Below, one piece after another: positions 39,230 to 47,722 of a stretch of 64,000 nt of DNA. The DNA is from Cerasicoccus frondis (GTDB lineage: Bacteria > Verrucomicrobiota > Verrucomicrobiia > Opitutales > Cerasicoccaceae): contig JAVDPC010000032.1 in NCBI GenBank assembly GCA_031296915.1, positions 1 to 64,000 of the forward strand. The letters run 5' to 3'. Made by a program: the position numbers and the translations under genes. Under the pieces are notes generated by a model, which was not told the DNA's origin, searched no databases, and worked only from the letters and a program-made list of their open reading frames with translations. Within the stretch, counting starts at the first letter, position 1. Every line of letters starts with the position of its first letter.

Positions 39230-40651
39230 ATGCTCAAATTCGCCATGAAGAGAAGTTACCGGATTGCGCAAATGCTGTTGTGGATCAACGGCGTTTTTAC
39301 CGCAGCTTTGGTCGCAGATAACTACAAGATCCCTGATTCAAACGTGACGTTGCACTACGTGGTGGACGCCACGGCTCAGGAGGCGACAATCACCGGGGCG
39401 ACCTTTACGGATTTTACCCCGTTGCATATCCCGGACACCCTGGGCGGCTACCCGGTGACTGGCATCACGTCCTACGCCTTTGCCGGGTATCGATATGCAA
39501 TCACGTCGCTGCGCCTTCCGTCGGGGCTGACCCGAATCGAAGACAACACATTTATCGACTGCAACTACTTGCTGGAGGTGGAGCTTAATGAGGGGCTGGA
39601 AAGCATCGGCTATCGCGCATTCTACGACTGTGATGCGGTGGAGACGATTACGTTGCCCCGGTCTGTGGTGGAGATCGGCGATAGCGCGTTTCAAGGGAGT
39701 GATGAGCTACTCACAGTGACTTTCGAGGGCAATGCTCCGGCTAGCTTTGGCGTGGATGTTTTTGCCGACTGCAATAGTTCTTTCGCAGTTTATTATTACA
39801 CTGGCGCCACTGGGTTTGAGACGGATGAAGGCTCGCAACTATGGAAGGGCTATCGGCAGCGACAAGAGGATTACTGGGGCGCATATGAAGTCCCCGGGAC
39901 GAATGCCACGCTTAGTTATTTGCGCACTGGTGATCCGGCCCATGTGATCATCAAAAACTGCTCGGACGACGCGGTAGGCGAGATCATAATCCCTTCTGAG
40001 TTGGATGGGTTTCCGGTCACTGTCATCGGCGATCACGCCTTCGAAGTCCAACGCTATATCACCGGCATCACCCTGCCAAACACGATCATCGAAATCGGCT
40101 TACAGGCATTTGCGCTGTGTGATGACATGACCCGGTTTGTCGTTCCAGCTAGCGTGGACATAATCAGAGATGCGGCCTTTATTGGGACCTGGCTGACCGA
40201 ATGGGTGTTTGAAGGCGACTTGCCCGCCACTTTCGGCGAGGGCAATTTTCTCCTGCAAAATCCCGACATGGTGGTCGTCTATTATGAAGACGCAGAGGGG
40301 TTCAGCTCGCCCATGTGGAATGACTATAAAACTGTCGAGCTCGAGTTGGAGGACACCGATGGAGACGGCTGGCCGGACCTGATTGAACAGGCGCTGGGAA
40401 CCGACCCCCTCAAGGATTCGGACCACCTGGAGTTCCGCGTCGACTCAACGGGCAACACTCTGCAACTGCATTATGCGCCACACAGCGCGGCCCTCGATTT
40501 CACCCTTTGGCGCACCACGGACCTGAGCGACCCCGACAGCTGGCAGCCCGTGACAGACCTCACTTTCAGTGATGACGCCACCGGTCGATCCACGACGGCT
40601 GCGTTGACCGGAGCCGCGCCGGTATTTTATCGCCTCGAGGTCGAGCGTTAG
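39230..40651 (+). CDS. Secreted BspA-type leucine-rich-repeat protein
   Basis: Surface or secreted protein of about 473 aa. Start is uncertain: TTG at 39218, ATG at 39230 and ATG at 39245 are all possible, and the last gives the cleanest signal peptide (SYRIAQMLLWINGVFTAALV). Two sets of LRR_5 repeats are visible, with units such as ITSLRLPSGLTRIEDNTF, LLEVELNEGLESIGYRAF, VETITLPRSVVEIGDSAF and later ITGITLPNTIIEIGLQAF. A calcium-binding DTDGDGWPDLIEQALGTDP motif follows near residue 375, and the C-terminal beta-rich domain ends FYRLEVER, a tail typical of Verrucomicrobiota surface proteins. Likely binding partner: host or polysaccharide surface; unknown. Confidence 0.82.
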   Translation: MLKFAMKRSYRIAQMLLWINGVFTAALVADNYKIPDSNVTLHYVVDATAQEATITGATFTDFTPLHIPDTLGGYPVTGITSYAFAGYRYAITSLRLPSGLTRIEDNTFIDCNYLLEVELNEGLESIGYRAFYDCDAVETITLPRSVVEIGDSAFQGSDELLTVTFEGNAPASFGVDVFADCNSSFAVYYYTGATGFETDEGSQLWKGYRQRQEDYWGAYEVPGTNATLSYLRTGDPAHVIIKNCSDDAVGEIIIPSELDGFPVTVIGDHAFEVQRYITGITLPNTIIEIGLQAFALCDDMTRFVVPASVDIIRDAAFIGTWLTEWVFEGDLPATFGEGNFLLQNPDMVVVYYEDAEGFSSPMWNDYKTVELELEDTDGDGWPDLIEQALGTDPLKDSDHLEFRVDSTGNTLQLHYAPHSAALDFTLWRTTDLSDPDSWQPVTDLTFSDDATGRSTTAALTGAAPVFYRLEVER

Positions 40652-40959
40652 CGCGCTAGGCGCTCATTGCTTCGAATGCCGAGCAAAGCAAGCCGCCGCA
40701 CGTCGGCGGTAACACGGAGTCGTGGGCGGAGTCTGCTGGAGCCTGTTTGGGGCAAGCGTTAAAAAGGCTTGGGCGTCTTGGTGAAAACAACCGAGGCTAT
40801 GTTGGAGCAACAACCGAGCGGATGCTTTGCTAACACAGCACAAGGCTTTTGGAAAAAGAGGCATAAGGCTCCCCTTTAAGCAGGAGGAATCATGAAGCAA
40901 GCTTCGCTGGCGCCACCCTCGCGGCCTGATGCGTTGTAAAAGCGTGCTTCGCAGATTGC
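40652..40959. other. Gene-free spacer with hairpin and a 15-codon frame
   Basis: About 310 bp between the LRR protein and dxr. It contains a perfect hairpin CCGCCG-CACGT-CGGCGG (40693-40709). A 15-codon plus-strand frame at 40892-40939 is preceded by a strong AGGAGGAA Shine-Dalgarno; it could be a leader peptide or chance. No other feature was seen. Confidence 0.5.
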
Positions 40960-42141
40960 TTACGGCGCTGCGATGGCGGAACGGGCAGAAATGATGCTGG
41001 CGGCGATGCGACGGGCTTCGGCGTCGGCGTGGAGGATTTCGTCGAGTCCCTGAGGGTCGCAACCAGGAACGGCGGCCAACGTATGTTCGATGATGCGCGG
41101 GATGTCGCAGTAGCCGATTTGGTCCATTAGAAAGGCGTCGACCGCGATCTCGTTGCTCGCATTGAAGACTGCCGGGGCAACGCCTTCGGTGTCCATGGCT
41201 TCCATGGCCAGGCGCAGGCAGGGGAAGAGCTCGTAATTCGGTGGGCGGAAATCGAGGGTGAGCATCTTGCTGAAGTCGACCGCGGGTTCGACGCCTTCGG
41301 CGCGCTCTGGGTAGAGCAGCACGTGCTGGATCGCAAAGGTCATCGACGGCGGGCTTAGGTGCGCGAGGATCGAGCCGTCGACATACTGTACCATCGAGTG
41401 GACAATGCTTTGCGGGTGCACGACGACCTGGATCTGGTCGCGGCCCTTGCCGAAGAGCCAATGCGCCTCGATGACTTCCAAGCCTTTGTTGGCCATGGTG
41501 GAGGAGTCGATAGTGATCTTCGGGCCCATGTCCCAGTTCGGGTGCTTGAGGGCGTCGGCCTTGGTGACCGACTTCATTTGCTCGGCGGTGTAGTTGCGGA
41601 ACGGCCCGCCCGAGGCGGTCAAAATCAGCTTGGCGACGTCGATGTCGCGCTCGCCCTGGAGGCATTGGAAAATGGCGTTGTGCTCGCTGTCCATCGGCAG
41701 AATGCGGACGCCTTTGGCCTGGGCGGCGGCCATCACGACCTTGCCCGCCATGACGAGGATTTCCTTGCTGGCGAGGGCGATGTCCTTGCCGCATTCGATG
41801 GCGGCTAAGGTGGGCTTGAGCGAGAGCGTGCCGACGATCGCGGTGACAAGCATGTCCGCCTCGGCGAGGCAGGAGAGCTCGATCAGGCCGTCGAGGCCCG
41901 GGTAGAATTTCGTGCCCGCGGGGTAGAGCCCGCTTTGCTCGGCGGCGCGACAGTTGGCTTCATCGAATATCGCGACGTGCTTGACGTCGAACTCGTGGGC
42001 AATGGCGGCGAGCTCCTTCCAGCGGCTGCGGCCGGCGATACCGACGATGTTCAGCTTGTCCGGGTGCTTGGCGACAACGCGTCGCGTGCTTTCGCCGATG
42101 GACCCCGTGGCCCCGAGTAATACGATATTCTTAGCAGACAT
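40960..42141 (-). CDS. dxr: 1-deoxy-D-xylulose 5-phosphate reductoisomerase
   Basis: Converts DXP to 2-C-methyl-D-erythritol 4-phosphate with NADPH, the committed step of the MEP isoprenoid pathway. The 393-aa length is typical. The N-terminal Rossmann motif is LGATGSIGESTRRVV. Metal and substrate motifs are ALASKEILVMAG, PMDSEHNAIFQCLQGE and TASGGPFRN, followed by KITIDSSTMANKGLEVIEAH and VHPQSIVHSMVQYVDGS. It lies downstream of uppS, cdsA and a small ASCH protein, an arrangement that groups lipid-carrier, phospholipid and isoprenoid synthesis, as in many bacteria. Confidence 0.97.
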   Translation of the reverse strand: MSAKNIVLLGATGSIGESTRRVVAKHPDKLNIVGIAGRSRWKELAAIAHEFDVKHVAIFDEANCRAAEQSGLYPAGTKFYPGLDGLIELSCLAEADMLVTAIVGTLSLKPTLAAIECGKDIALASKEILVMAGKVVMAAAQAKGVRILPMDSEHNAIFQCLQGERDIDVAKLILTASGGPFRNYTAEQMKSVTKADALKHPNWDMGPKITIDSSTMANKGLEVIEAHWLFGKGRDQIQVVVHPQSIVHSMVQYVDGSILAHLSPPSMTFAIQHVLLYPERAEGVEPAVDFSKMLTLDFRPPNYELFPCLRLAMEAMDTEGVAPAVFNASNEIAVDAFLMDQIGYCDIPRIIEHTLAAVPGCDPQGLDEILHADAEARRIAASIISARSAIAAP

Positions 42142-42192
42142 GCGATTTCAGAGGATCAGTAGTCAGCGCCCCGTGGCAACGGTTTTTTCTGG

Positions 42193-42561
42193 TTATGCTT
42201 GGTCGAGAATTTCAACCAATTCAAATTCAACGCCAATGAATTCATAGTCGTCATCTGGCTCATTGAAGAACTCCCAATGATCTTCATGAAATTCCTCAGC
42301 ATTATCATTCGTTTCACCACGCCATAGCCATTCAGGGATGTCGTTCCAGCGGCAGAGTTCGGCCTTCAGTACCTTTATTTTGCAACGGGGCACTCGTTGG
42401 GAATCATAGACTGTGTATATGTAGCCAATGCCTAAACCGGTGTCCCACTCGTCCAGATAGCCTTGTTCTTCAATGATTTCGGTCGTTGCCGTTTTTCGAC
42501 CCTCGATAATTTGATCGATAAGGCGGTCGAAGGTGAAAGACATTCGATGGTCGGTGCCCAT
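42193..42561 (-). CDS. ASCH-domain protein
   Basis: A small 122-aa protein; the start at MGTDHRMSF or the internal ATG six residues later (42543) is possible. The ASCH signature is visible: an initial helix with GRKTATTEIIEE (the GxKxxT motif), a beta segment GYIYTVYDSQRVPRCKIKV, and the ending EWLWRGETNDNAEEFHEDHW with the E-x-H/W-x-x-H pattern. ASCH domains resemble PUA domains and are thought to bind RNA or act as hydrolases on modified nucleosides. The gene is inserted between cdsA (4 bp) and dxr (51 bp), an unusual place, and has no known link to isoprenoid metabolism. Confidence 0.8.
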   Translation of the reverse strand: MGTDHRMSFTFDRLIDQIIEGRKTATTEIIEEQGYLDEWDTGLGIGYIYTVYDSQRVPRCKIKVLKAELCRWNDIPEWLWRGETNDNAEEFHEDHWEFFNEPDDDYEFIGVEFELVEILDQA

Positions 42562-42564
42562 TTT

Positions 42565-43362
42565 CTAATACACGTATTTAAACAGCAAAAACGCCAGTGG
42601 GCCGCAGAGGACGAGGCTGTCGATCAGGTCGAAGGCGCCGCCGATGCCGGGGATCACGGCGCCGGAGTCCTTAACGCCGGCCCAGCGCTTGAGCTGGGAT
42701 TCCAGCAGGTCGCTGATGATCGCCACTGCGCCAATGGCTGCGCCGATGAAAATCGTTTTGAAGATCGGCATCTCGAACGGGATCATGCTCTTGAAGGCAA
42801 TCGATAAGATGATGCCGACCAGCGCCGAGGCCAGCACGCCGCCGATGGCGCCCTCGACGGTCTTTCCGGGGCTAATGGACGGAGCGAGCTTGTTTTTGCC
42901 GAACTTCTTGCCGACCAGCAGGCCGCCGACGTCGGAGAACTTCGCGACCGCGATCACCCAGACGGGCAGGATCAGCGAGCCCCATTCGGCGAGCATCAAG
43001 CCGTAGAACTGCATCAGGAATGGCAGGAAGGCCAAGCCGAAGAGGGTGGGCATGAAGGTCTGCCCAATCTTGGGCGCCGACAGGAGCGAGAGCGACAGGA
43101 TGATCAGCGCGATGGCTGGCGCTTCCATGGCTCCGCTGACGGGCAGGAAATACGAGGCGAGGATCACGCAGGCGCCGAGCACGAGGCCCAGAATCTTGAG
43201 GGGGCGGGCCTTGCCGCCGACTTCGAGCAGATTGTAGAGCTCGTATTGGGCGAGGGCCGTTATCGCGGCGAGCAGGATGAGCCCGCCGAAATTCTTGAAG
43301 ATGACCAGAACCAGGATGATGCCCAGCCACAGCCCAACCGTGCTCAGGATACGTGCTTTCAC
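42565..43362 (-). CDS. cdsA: Phosphatidate cytidylyltransferase
   Basis: Integral membrane enzyme making CDP-diacylglycerol from phosphatidate and CTP. It has 265 aa. Several hydrophobic segments are visible (LGIILVLVIFKNFGGLILLA, IALIILSLSLLSA, and others), and the C-terminal signature includes DVGGLLVGKKFGKNKLAPSI and SPGKTVEGAIGGV, matching the family's S-x-x-K-T-x-E-G consensus, followed by DLLESQLKRWAGVKDSG. Its start overlaps the uppS stop (ATGA), indicating coupling. Confidence 0.95.
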   Translation of the reverse strand: MKARILSTVGLWLGIILVLVIFKNFGGLILLAAITALAQYELYNLLEVGGKARPLKILGLVLGACVILASYFLPVSGAMEAPAIALIILSLSLLSAPKIGQTFMPTLFGLAFLPFLMQFYGLMLAEWGSLILPVWVIAVAKFSDVGGLLVGKKFGKNKLAPSISPGKTVEGAIGGVLASALVGIILSIAFKSMIPFEMPIFKTIFIGAAIGAVAIISDLLESQLKRWAGVKDSGAVIPGIGGAFDLIDSLVLCGPLAFLLFKYVY

Positions 43363-44117
43363 GAATTAGCGACTGCGTGGTCCGAGGGCTGTTGCACCTG
43401 TTCGCCGGTCTTGCCGAAGCGGCGTTCGCGTTGCTGATAAGACTCGACGGCCTCGATAAAGTGTTCGCGGCCGAATTCCGGCCAGAAAACCGGGCTAAAG
43501 TAGAGTTCCGAGTAGGCGCATTGCATGAGCAGAAAATTGGAAATGCGGCTTTCGCCCGAGGTGCGGATCAGCAGGTCGGGGTCGGGCACGCCAGAGGTGT
43601 AAAGATATTTCTCGAAGTGTGGCCAGTCGAGGTTGCCGGGCTCTTCTTTGCCCGCCACGACGGCTTCGGCGTAGGCGCGCACGGCGTCGAGCACCTCGGT
43701 GCGGGAGCCGTAGTTGAGCGCCACGTTGAGCTGGCGTTCGGTGAAGTGGGCGGTCTCGTCGAGCGCCTTCTGCAGCGGCTTTTGCACGCGCTCGGGCAGT
43801 TCCTCAGGGCGGCCAATGACGTTCAGGCGGACTTCGTTCTTCAGCAAATCCTTGAGGTTGCGCTTCAAGAAGAGCTCTAGCAGGTCCATCAGCGAGGCAA
43901 TCTCGTCCGGCGGGCGCTGCCAGTTCTCCACGGAGAAGGCAAACAGGGTCAAATGCTCAAGCTCGAGGTCTTTTGCGACGCGGATAATCTGGCGGACATT
44001 TTCCACGCCGCGACGGTGCCCCTCAATACGCGGCAGTCCGCGTTGGCGCGCCCAGCGGCCGTTGCCATCCATGATGATGGCGACGTGGCGCAGACGATTT
44101 GGCACTTTTGACGGCAT
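43359..44117 (-). CDS. uppS: Isoprenyl transferase (undecaprenyl diphosphate synthase type)
   Basis: Adds isopentenyl units in cis to farnesyl diphosphate to make the polyprenyl carrier used in cell-wall synthesis. The 252-aa length is typical. Visible motifs: HVAIIMDGNGRWARQRGLPR (catalytic Asp in MDGNGRW), GHRRGVENVR, LTLFAFSVENWQRPPDE, LNVALNYGSRTEVLDA, and DLLIRTSGESRISNFLLMQ. It is first in the uppS-cdsA-ASCH-dxr run. The promoter presumably lies in the 330 bp upstream, facing the sulfatase gene. Confidence 0.97.
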   Translation of the reverse strand: MPSKVPNRLRHVAIIMDGNGRWARQRGLPRIEGHRRGVENVRQIIRVAKDLELEHLTLFAFSVENWQRPPDEIASLMDLLELFLKRNLKDLLKNEVRLNVIGRPEELPERVQKPLQKALDETAHFTERQLNVALNYGSRTEVLDAVRAYAEAVVAGKEEPGNLDWPHFEKYLYTSGVPDPDLLIRTSGESRISNFLLMQCAYSELYFSPVFWPEFGREHFIEAVESYQQRERRFGKTGEQVQQPSDHAVANS

Positions 44118-44446
44118 GGCTCCTTAGAATGCAGTTCGCGAAGCAAGTTCCGGGAAACTGGCATTTGCTGAATACTTAACCCTGCCGAATCCCCTCGGTA
44201 AATGCAACATGAAATGCGTCGCGGTAGTTGTTGAATGGGCAGTCTCTCCTTGCTATGGCCGGTTGGAAGGCGTTGGCCGAATTTTATGCTCTTCAGCGGA
44301 ATACACGGAAAAAATCAGCCAATGTGCACTGGAATTAAGGATAGCCAAATTGCTGATTATCTATATATGTTATGACGAAACCAACGCCATTGATTATTGT
44401 TTCTTAATGCTGCTCAACGGCGCTGTTTGTCTAATCACTCCTATTT
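44118..44446. other. Divergent promoter region of uppS and sulfatase
   Basis: About 330 bp without a gene. It becomes A/T-rich toward the sulfatase gene (44,340-44,400, TATATATG), which may contain its promoter, but no confident -35/-10 pair or operator is identified. Confidence 0.5.
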
Positions 44447-46015
44447 ATGACACAACTGAAATCCCTGCTGCTGGCGCTTGGCGCCAGTTTGACTGCGCTC
44501 AGCGCATCCGCCCAAGAGGCGAAAAAACCGAACATTCTCGTTATCTGGGGCGACGACATTGGCATCACGAATATCAGCTACAACAGCCACGGGCTGATGG
44601 GCTATCAGACGCCAAACATCGATCGCATCGCCAGCGAGGGTATCGCCTTCACTGATTATTATGGCCAGCAATCCTGCACTGCCGGTCGCGCGGCGTTCAT
44701 CAGTGGCTCGGTGCCCGTGCGCACCGGGATGACCAAGGTCGGTCTGCCGGGCGCCAAAGAAGGCTGGCAGAAGACCGATTGCACCATGGCCACCGTCCTG
44801 AAAAGCCAAGGCTACTCAACGGGGCAGTTTGGCAAAAATCACCAGGGCGACCTGGATGAGCACCTGCCGACGATGCACGGCTTTGACGAGTTTTGCGGCA
44901 ATCTTTACCACCTGAACGCCGAGGAAGAGCCCGAAAATGAAGACTATCCGGCGGACATGGTTCTGGCTGACGGTCAGACCTTTATCGAAAAGTTTGGGCC
45001 GCGCGGCGTCATTAAGTCCAAGGCCGACGGTAAGGGCGGCCAGACTATTGAGGACACCGGCCCGCTGACCAAGAAGCGTATGGAGACCATTGACGAGGAA
45101 ACCCTCGCGTTGGCCAAGGAATTCATCAAGCGGAAGACCGCCGCTGGCGAGCCGTGGTTCTGCTGGTGGAATGGCACGCGCATGCACTTCCGCACGCACG
45201 TGAAGGAGGAGCATCGCGGCATTTCCGGTCAGGACGAGTATTCCGACGGCATGGTCGAGCATGACCTGAACGTGGGCGAACTGCTGGCCGTCCTCGATGA
45301 GTTGGGCATTGCTGACGACACCATTGTCATGTATTCCACCGATAACGGTCCGCACTACAATACTTGGCCTGACGCTGGCACCACGCCGTTTCGTGGCGAG
45401 AAGAATTCGAACTGGGAAGGCGCCTACCGCGTGCCTTGCTTTGTGCGTTGGCCGGGCAAGTTTCCCGCCGGTGAATGGCTCAATGGCATCGTCTCTCATG
45501 AAGACTGGTTGCCGACCTTTGCCGCAGTTGCGGGTAACCCCGACATCAAGCAGGAGTTGTTGGATGGCGTTGACCTCAACGGCCGTCACTACCGTAACCA
45601 CATCGACGGCTATAACATGCTGCCTTACCTGGAAGGGCAGGTGGACGAGTCGCCGCGCAAGGACTTCATTTACGTGAATGACGACGGCGCTGTCGTGGCT
45701 ATGCGTTACGATGCATGGAAGGCCGTGTTCCTCGAAAATCGTGGTGAGAAGTTTGGTGTTTGGATGGAGCCTTGGGTCGAACTGCGCGTGCCGCTGATTT
45801 TCAACCTACGCCGCGATCCCTTCGAGAAAGCGCAGCACAACGCGAACACCTACTACGACTGGTTGCTCGATCATGCTTATGTGTTGGTGCCGATGCAGGG
45901 GATGGGCGCAAAATTCCTGACCAGCATGGTGGACTATCCACCGAGCCAGACGCCGGGGGCCTTCAATCTGGAAAAGGTCCAAAAGCAGATCGAAGCCAAT
46001 ATGACCGGACACTAA
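44447..46015 (+). CDS. Secreted sulfatase (arylsulfatase family)
   Basis: Exported hydrolase of sulfate esters, probably on sulfated polysaccharides. The 522-aa protein has a signal peptide (MTQLKSLLLALGASLTALSA). Metal-binding D36-D37 occurs in VIWGDDIG, and the formylglycine site is C77-T-A-G-R81, fitting C-x-A-x-R; this needs a maturase not seen here. Further family motifs are GKNHQGDL, MYSTDNGPHYNTWPD and PCFVRWPGKFPAGEWLNGIV. It is monocistronic, with a strong terminator directly after. The exact substrate and sulfatase subfamily cannot be read from sequence. Confidence 0.93.
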   Translation: MTQLKSLLLALGASLTALSASAQEAKKPNILVIWGDDIGITNISYNSHGLMGYQTPNIDRIASEGIAFTDYYGQQSCTAGRAAFISGSVPVRTGMTKVGLPGAKEGWQKTDCTMATVLKSQGYSTGQFGKNHQGDLDEHLPTMHGFDEFCGNLYHLNAEEEPENEDYPADMVLADGQTFIEKFGPRGVIKSKADGKGGQTIEDTGPLTKKRMETIDEETLALAKEFIKRKTAAGEPWFCWWNGTRMHFRTHVKEEHRGISGQDEYSDGMVEHDLNVGELLAVLDELGIADDTIVMYSTDNGPHYNTWPDAGTTPFRGEKNSNWEGAYRVPCFVRWPGKFPAGEWLNGIVSHEDWLPTFAAVAGNPDIKQELLDGVDLNGRHYRNHIDGYNMLPYLEGQVDESPRKDFIYVNDDGAVVAMRYDAWKAVFLENRGEKFGVWMEPWVELRVPLIFNLRRDPFEKAQHNANTYYDWLLDHAYVLVPMQGMGAKFLTSMVDYPPSQTPGAFNLEKVQKQIEANMTGH

Positions 46016-46030
46016 TTTAGCATGATGCTG

Positions 46031-46063
46031 TGGCCGCAGTCTTTGGACTGCGGCCATTTTTTT
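46031..46063 (+). terminator. Strong Rho-independent terminator after the sulfatase
   Basis: Perfect 11-bp stem TGGCCGCAGTC / GACTGCGGCCA with a 4-base loop, followed by seven T. Confidence 0.9.
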
Positions 46064-46114
46064 ATTCATCTCGATGCATGCTGGAGTGCCTGATTACTGC
46101 GCGCTTGCTAACAG

Positions 46115-47677
46115 TTAGTTCGCAAATACGTAACCCTTGGCTAGCTCCTGGTATTCGGAGATTTGCGCCGCCTGCCACTCGGGCGTTTGGTGCAACTCCC
46201 CGGCCAGAATCTCGGCAACGACGGGCGCTGCTTCGATGGAGGCCTTGGCATTGAGCAGGAGCGAACGCGTACGCCGGGCGAGGACGTCCTCCACCGTGCG
46301 CGCCATTTCGTGCCGCGCGTGCCAGACGACTTCGGCCTTGGTGACGTTGAGCGCCGGGTGAACTTTGTCCTGCAAAGTAACGTCAGCATTCATCAGCTCG
46401 CGGATCGGTTGTGCATCGGCGCCATAGGGTTTCAGGTTGCTTTCCTTGATCGTTGCTTGGGTCCAGCCGTGGATTTGCAGCTCCTTGGTTTGGCAAGGCT
46501 TGCTTTCAAAGCCGCCTAAGGTTTCAGCATGGTCGATTACGTCCTCGGCCATCTTGCGGTAGGTCGTCCACTTGCCGCCGGTCAGGGTGATCAAACCGCT
46601 GCCGCTGACCATGATCGTGTGGTCGCGTGACAGAGCGGCGGTGTCGGAACCGTCGCCAGCTTTGACCAGCGGGCGCAGGCCAGCGAAGATGCTGAGCACG
46701 TCGGAATCCGTTGGGTCCTTGGCCAGGTATTTGCGCGCATGGCTCATCACGAAGTCGCGTTCTTCTTGCAGGGCGCGCGGTTCGAGCGAGTGACTGTCCA
46801 GCGGCGTATCGGTGGTGCCGACGACGACGTGATCATGCCACGGCACGGCAAAGAGCACACGGCCATCGGCGGTCTTCGGGATCATGATGGCGGCGTTACC
46901 GGGTAGGAATTCCTTGGGCAAGACGATGTGAATGCCCTGGCTCACAGCCACGATGTTCGATGCCTTGGCGTCATCCATGCGGCGGACGTCGTCGACGAAA
47001 ACGCCGGTCGCGTTGATCACACTGCGGGCGCGTACTTCGTGTTGTTCGCCGGTTTCGATGTCGTTCACGATGACGCCGGACACGACGTCGTTTTCCTTCA
47101 TCAGGCCAACGCACTTACAGTAGTTGGCCATGACCGCGCCGAGCTCGGAAGCCGTCTGCGCGAGGTTGACCGCCAGGCGCGAATCGTCGAACTGACCATC
47201 GTGGTAAATGACGCCGCCGATCAGATTTTTCTGCTCCACGGTCGGGATCTGCTTGATGGTTTCTTCGCGGCTTAAGTGGCGTGATGGCGCGAGGCCCAGC
47301 TTGCCGGCCAGTTGGTCATAGACTTTCATGCCGATGCCGTAGAACGGGCCCTCCCACCAGGAGTAGTTCGGGATCACGAACGACTGCGAGTGCACGAGGT
47401 GTGGTGCATTGCGGGTCAGGCGGCCGCGTTCGCGCAAGGCTTCGAGCACGAGTGAGACGTTGCCCTGTTGCAGGTAACGCACGCCACCGTGTACGAGCTT
47501 GGTCGAGCGGCTGGACGTGCCTTTGGCGAAGTCGGCCTGTTCAAAAAGCGCGACGCTGTGGCCGCGGGCGGCGGCGTCGACTGCGGCGCCGAGGCCGGAT
47601 GCCCCGCCGCCGATGATGACCACATCGAACGGCTCACTGGCGTTGCGGATGCGGTTGATTGAGCTATTGCGATTCAT
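46115..47677 (-). CDS. glpD: Glycerol-3-phosphate dehydrogenase (FAD-dependent)
   Basis: Oxidises sn-glycerol 3-phosphate to dihydroxyacetone phosphate, passing electrons to the quinone pool. The 520-aa length is typical. The FAD dinucleotide motif is VVIIGGGASGLGAAVDAAAR, followed by FAKGTSSRSTKLVHGGVRYL, a GlpD signature. AVPWHDHVVVGTTDTPLD and SGSGLITLTGGKWTTYRKMA are also diagnostic. It is peripheral to the inner membrane. It is last of glpF-glpK-porin-glpD, divergent in control from glpR. A degenerate 19-bp palindrome lies in the coding sequence (codons about 433-439, VTLQDKV). Confidence 0.96.
   Translation of the reverse strand: MNRNSSINRIRNASEPFDVVIIGGGASGLGAAVDAAARGHSVALFEQADFAKGTSSRSTKLVHGGVRYLQQGNVSLVLEALRERGRLTRNAPHLVHSQSFVIPNYSWWEGPFYGIGMKVYDQLAGKLGLAPSRHLSREETIKQIPTVEQKNLIGGVIYHDGQFDDSRLAVNLAQTASELGAVMANYCKCVGLMKENDVVSGVIVNDIETGEQHEVRARSVINATGVFVDDVRRMDDAKASNIVAVSQGIHIVLPKEFLPGNAAIMIPKTADGRVLFAVPWHDHVVVGTTDTPLDSHSLEPRALQEERDFVMSHARKYLAKDPTDSDVLSIFAGLRPLVKAGDGSDTAALSRDHTIMVSGSGLITLTGGKWTTYRKMAEDVIDHAETLGGFESKPCQTKELQIHGWTQATIKESNLKPYGADAQPIRELMNADVTLQDKVHPALNVTKAEVVWHARHEMARTVEDVLARRTRSLLLNAKASIEAAPVVAEILAGELHQTPEWQAAQISEYQELAKGYVFAN
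46361..46379. repeat. 19-bp palindrome, copy 7 (inside glpD)
   Basis: AACTTTGT-CCT-GCAAAGTA. The right arm is perfect and the left arm carries two differences from the consensus, at its first and last base. Read through by glpD. Confidence 0.65.
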
Positions 47678-47722
47678 GAGAATCTTTCGTTGTTGATTGA
47701 ATGATCGTGTATGAGGCGAGTC

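Noticed and set aside
40664..41794. 376-codon frame overlapping dxr on the same strand
   Set aside because: Out-of-frame reading of dxr, rich in Arg, His and Pro; dxr itself carries all family motifs.
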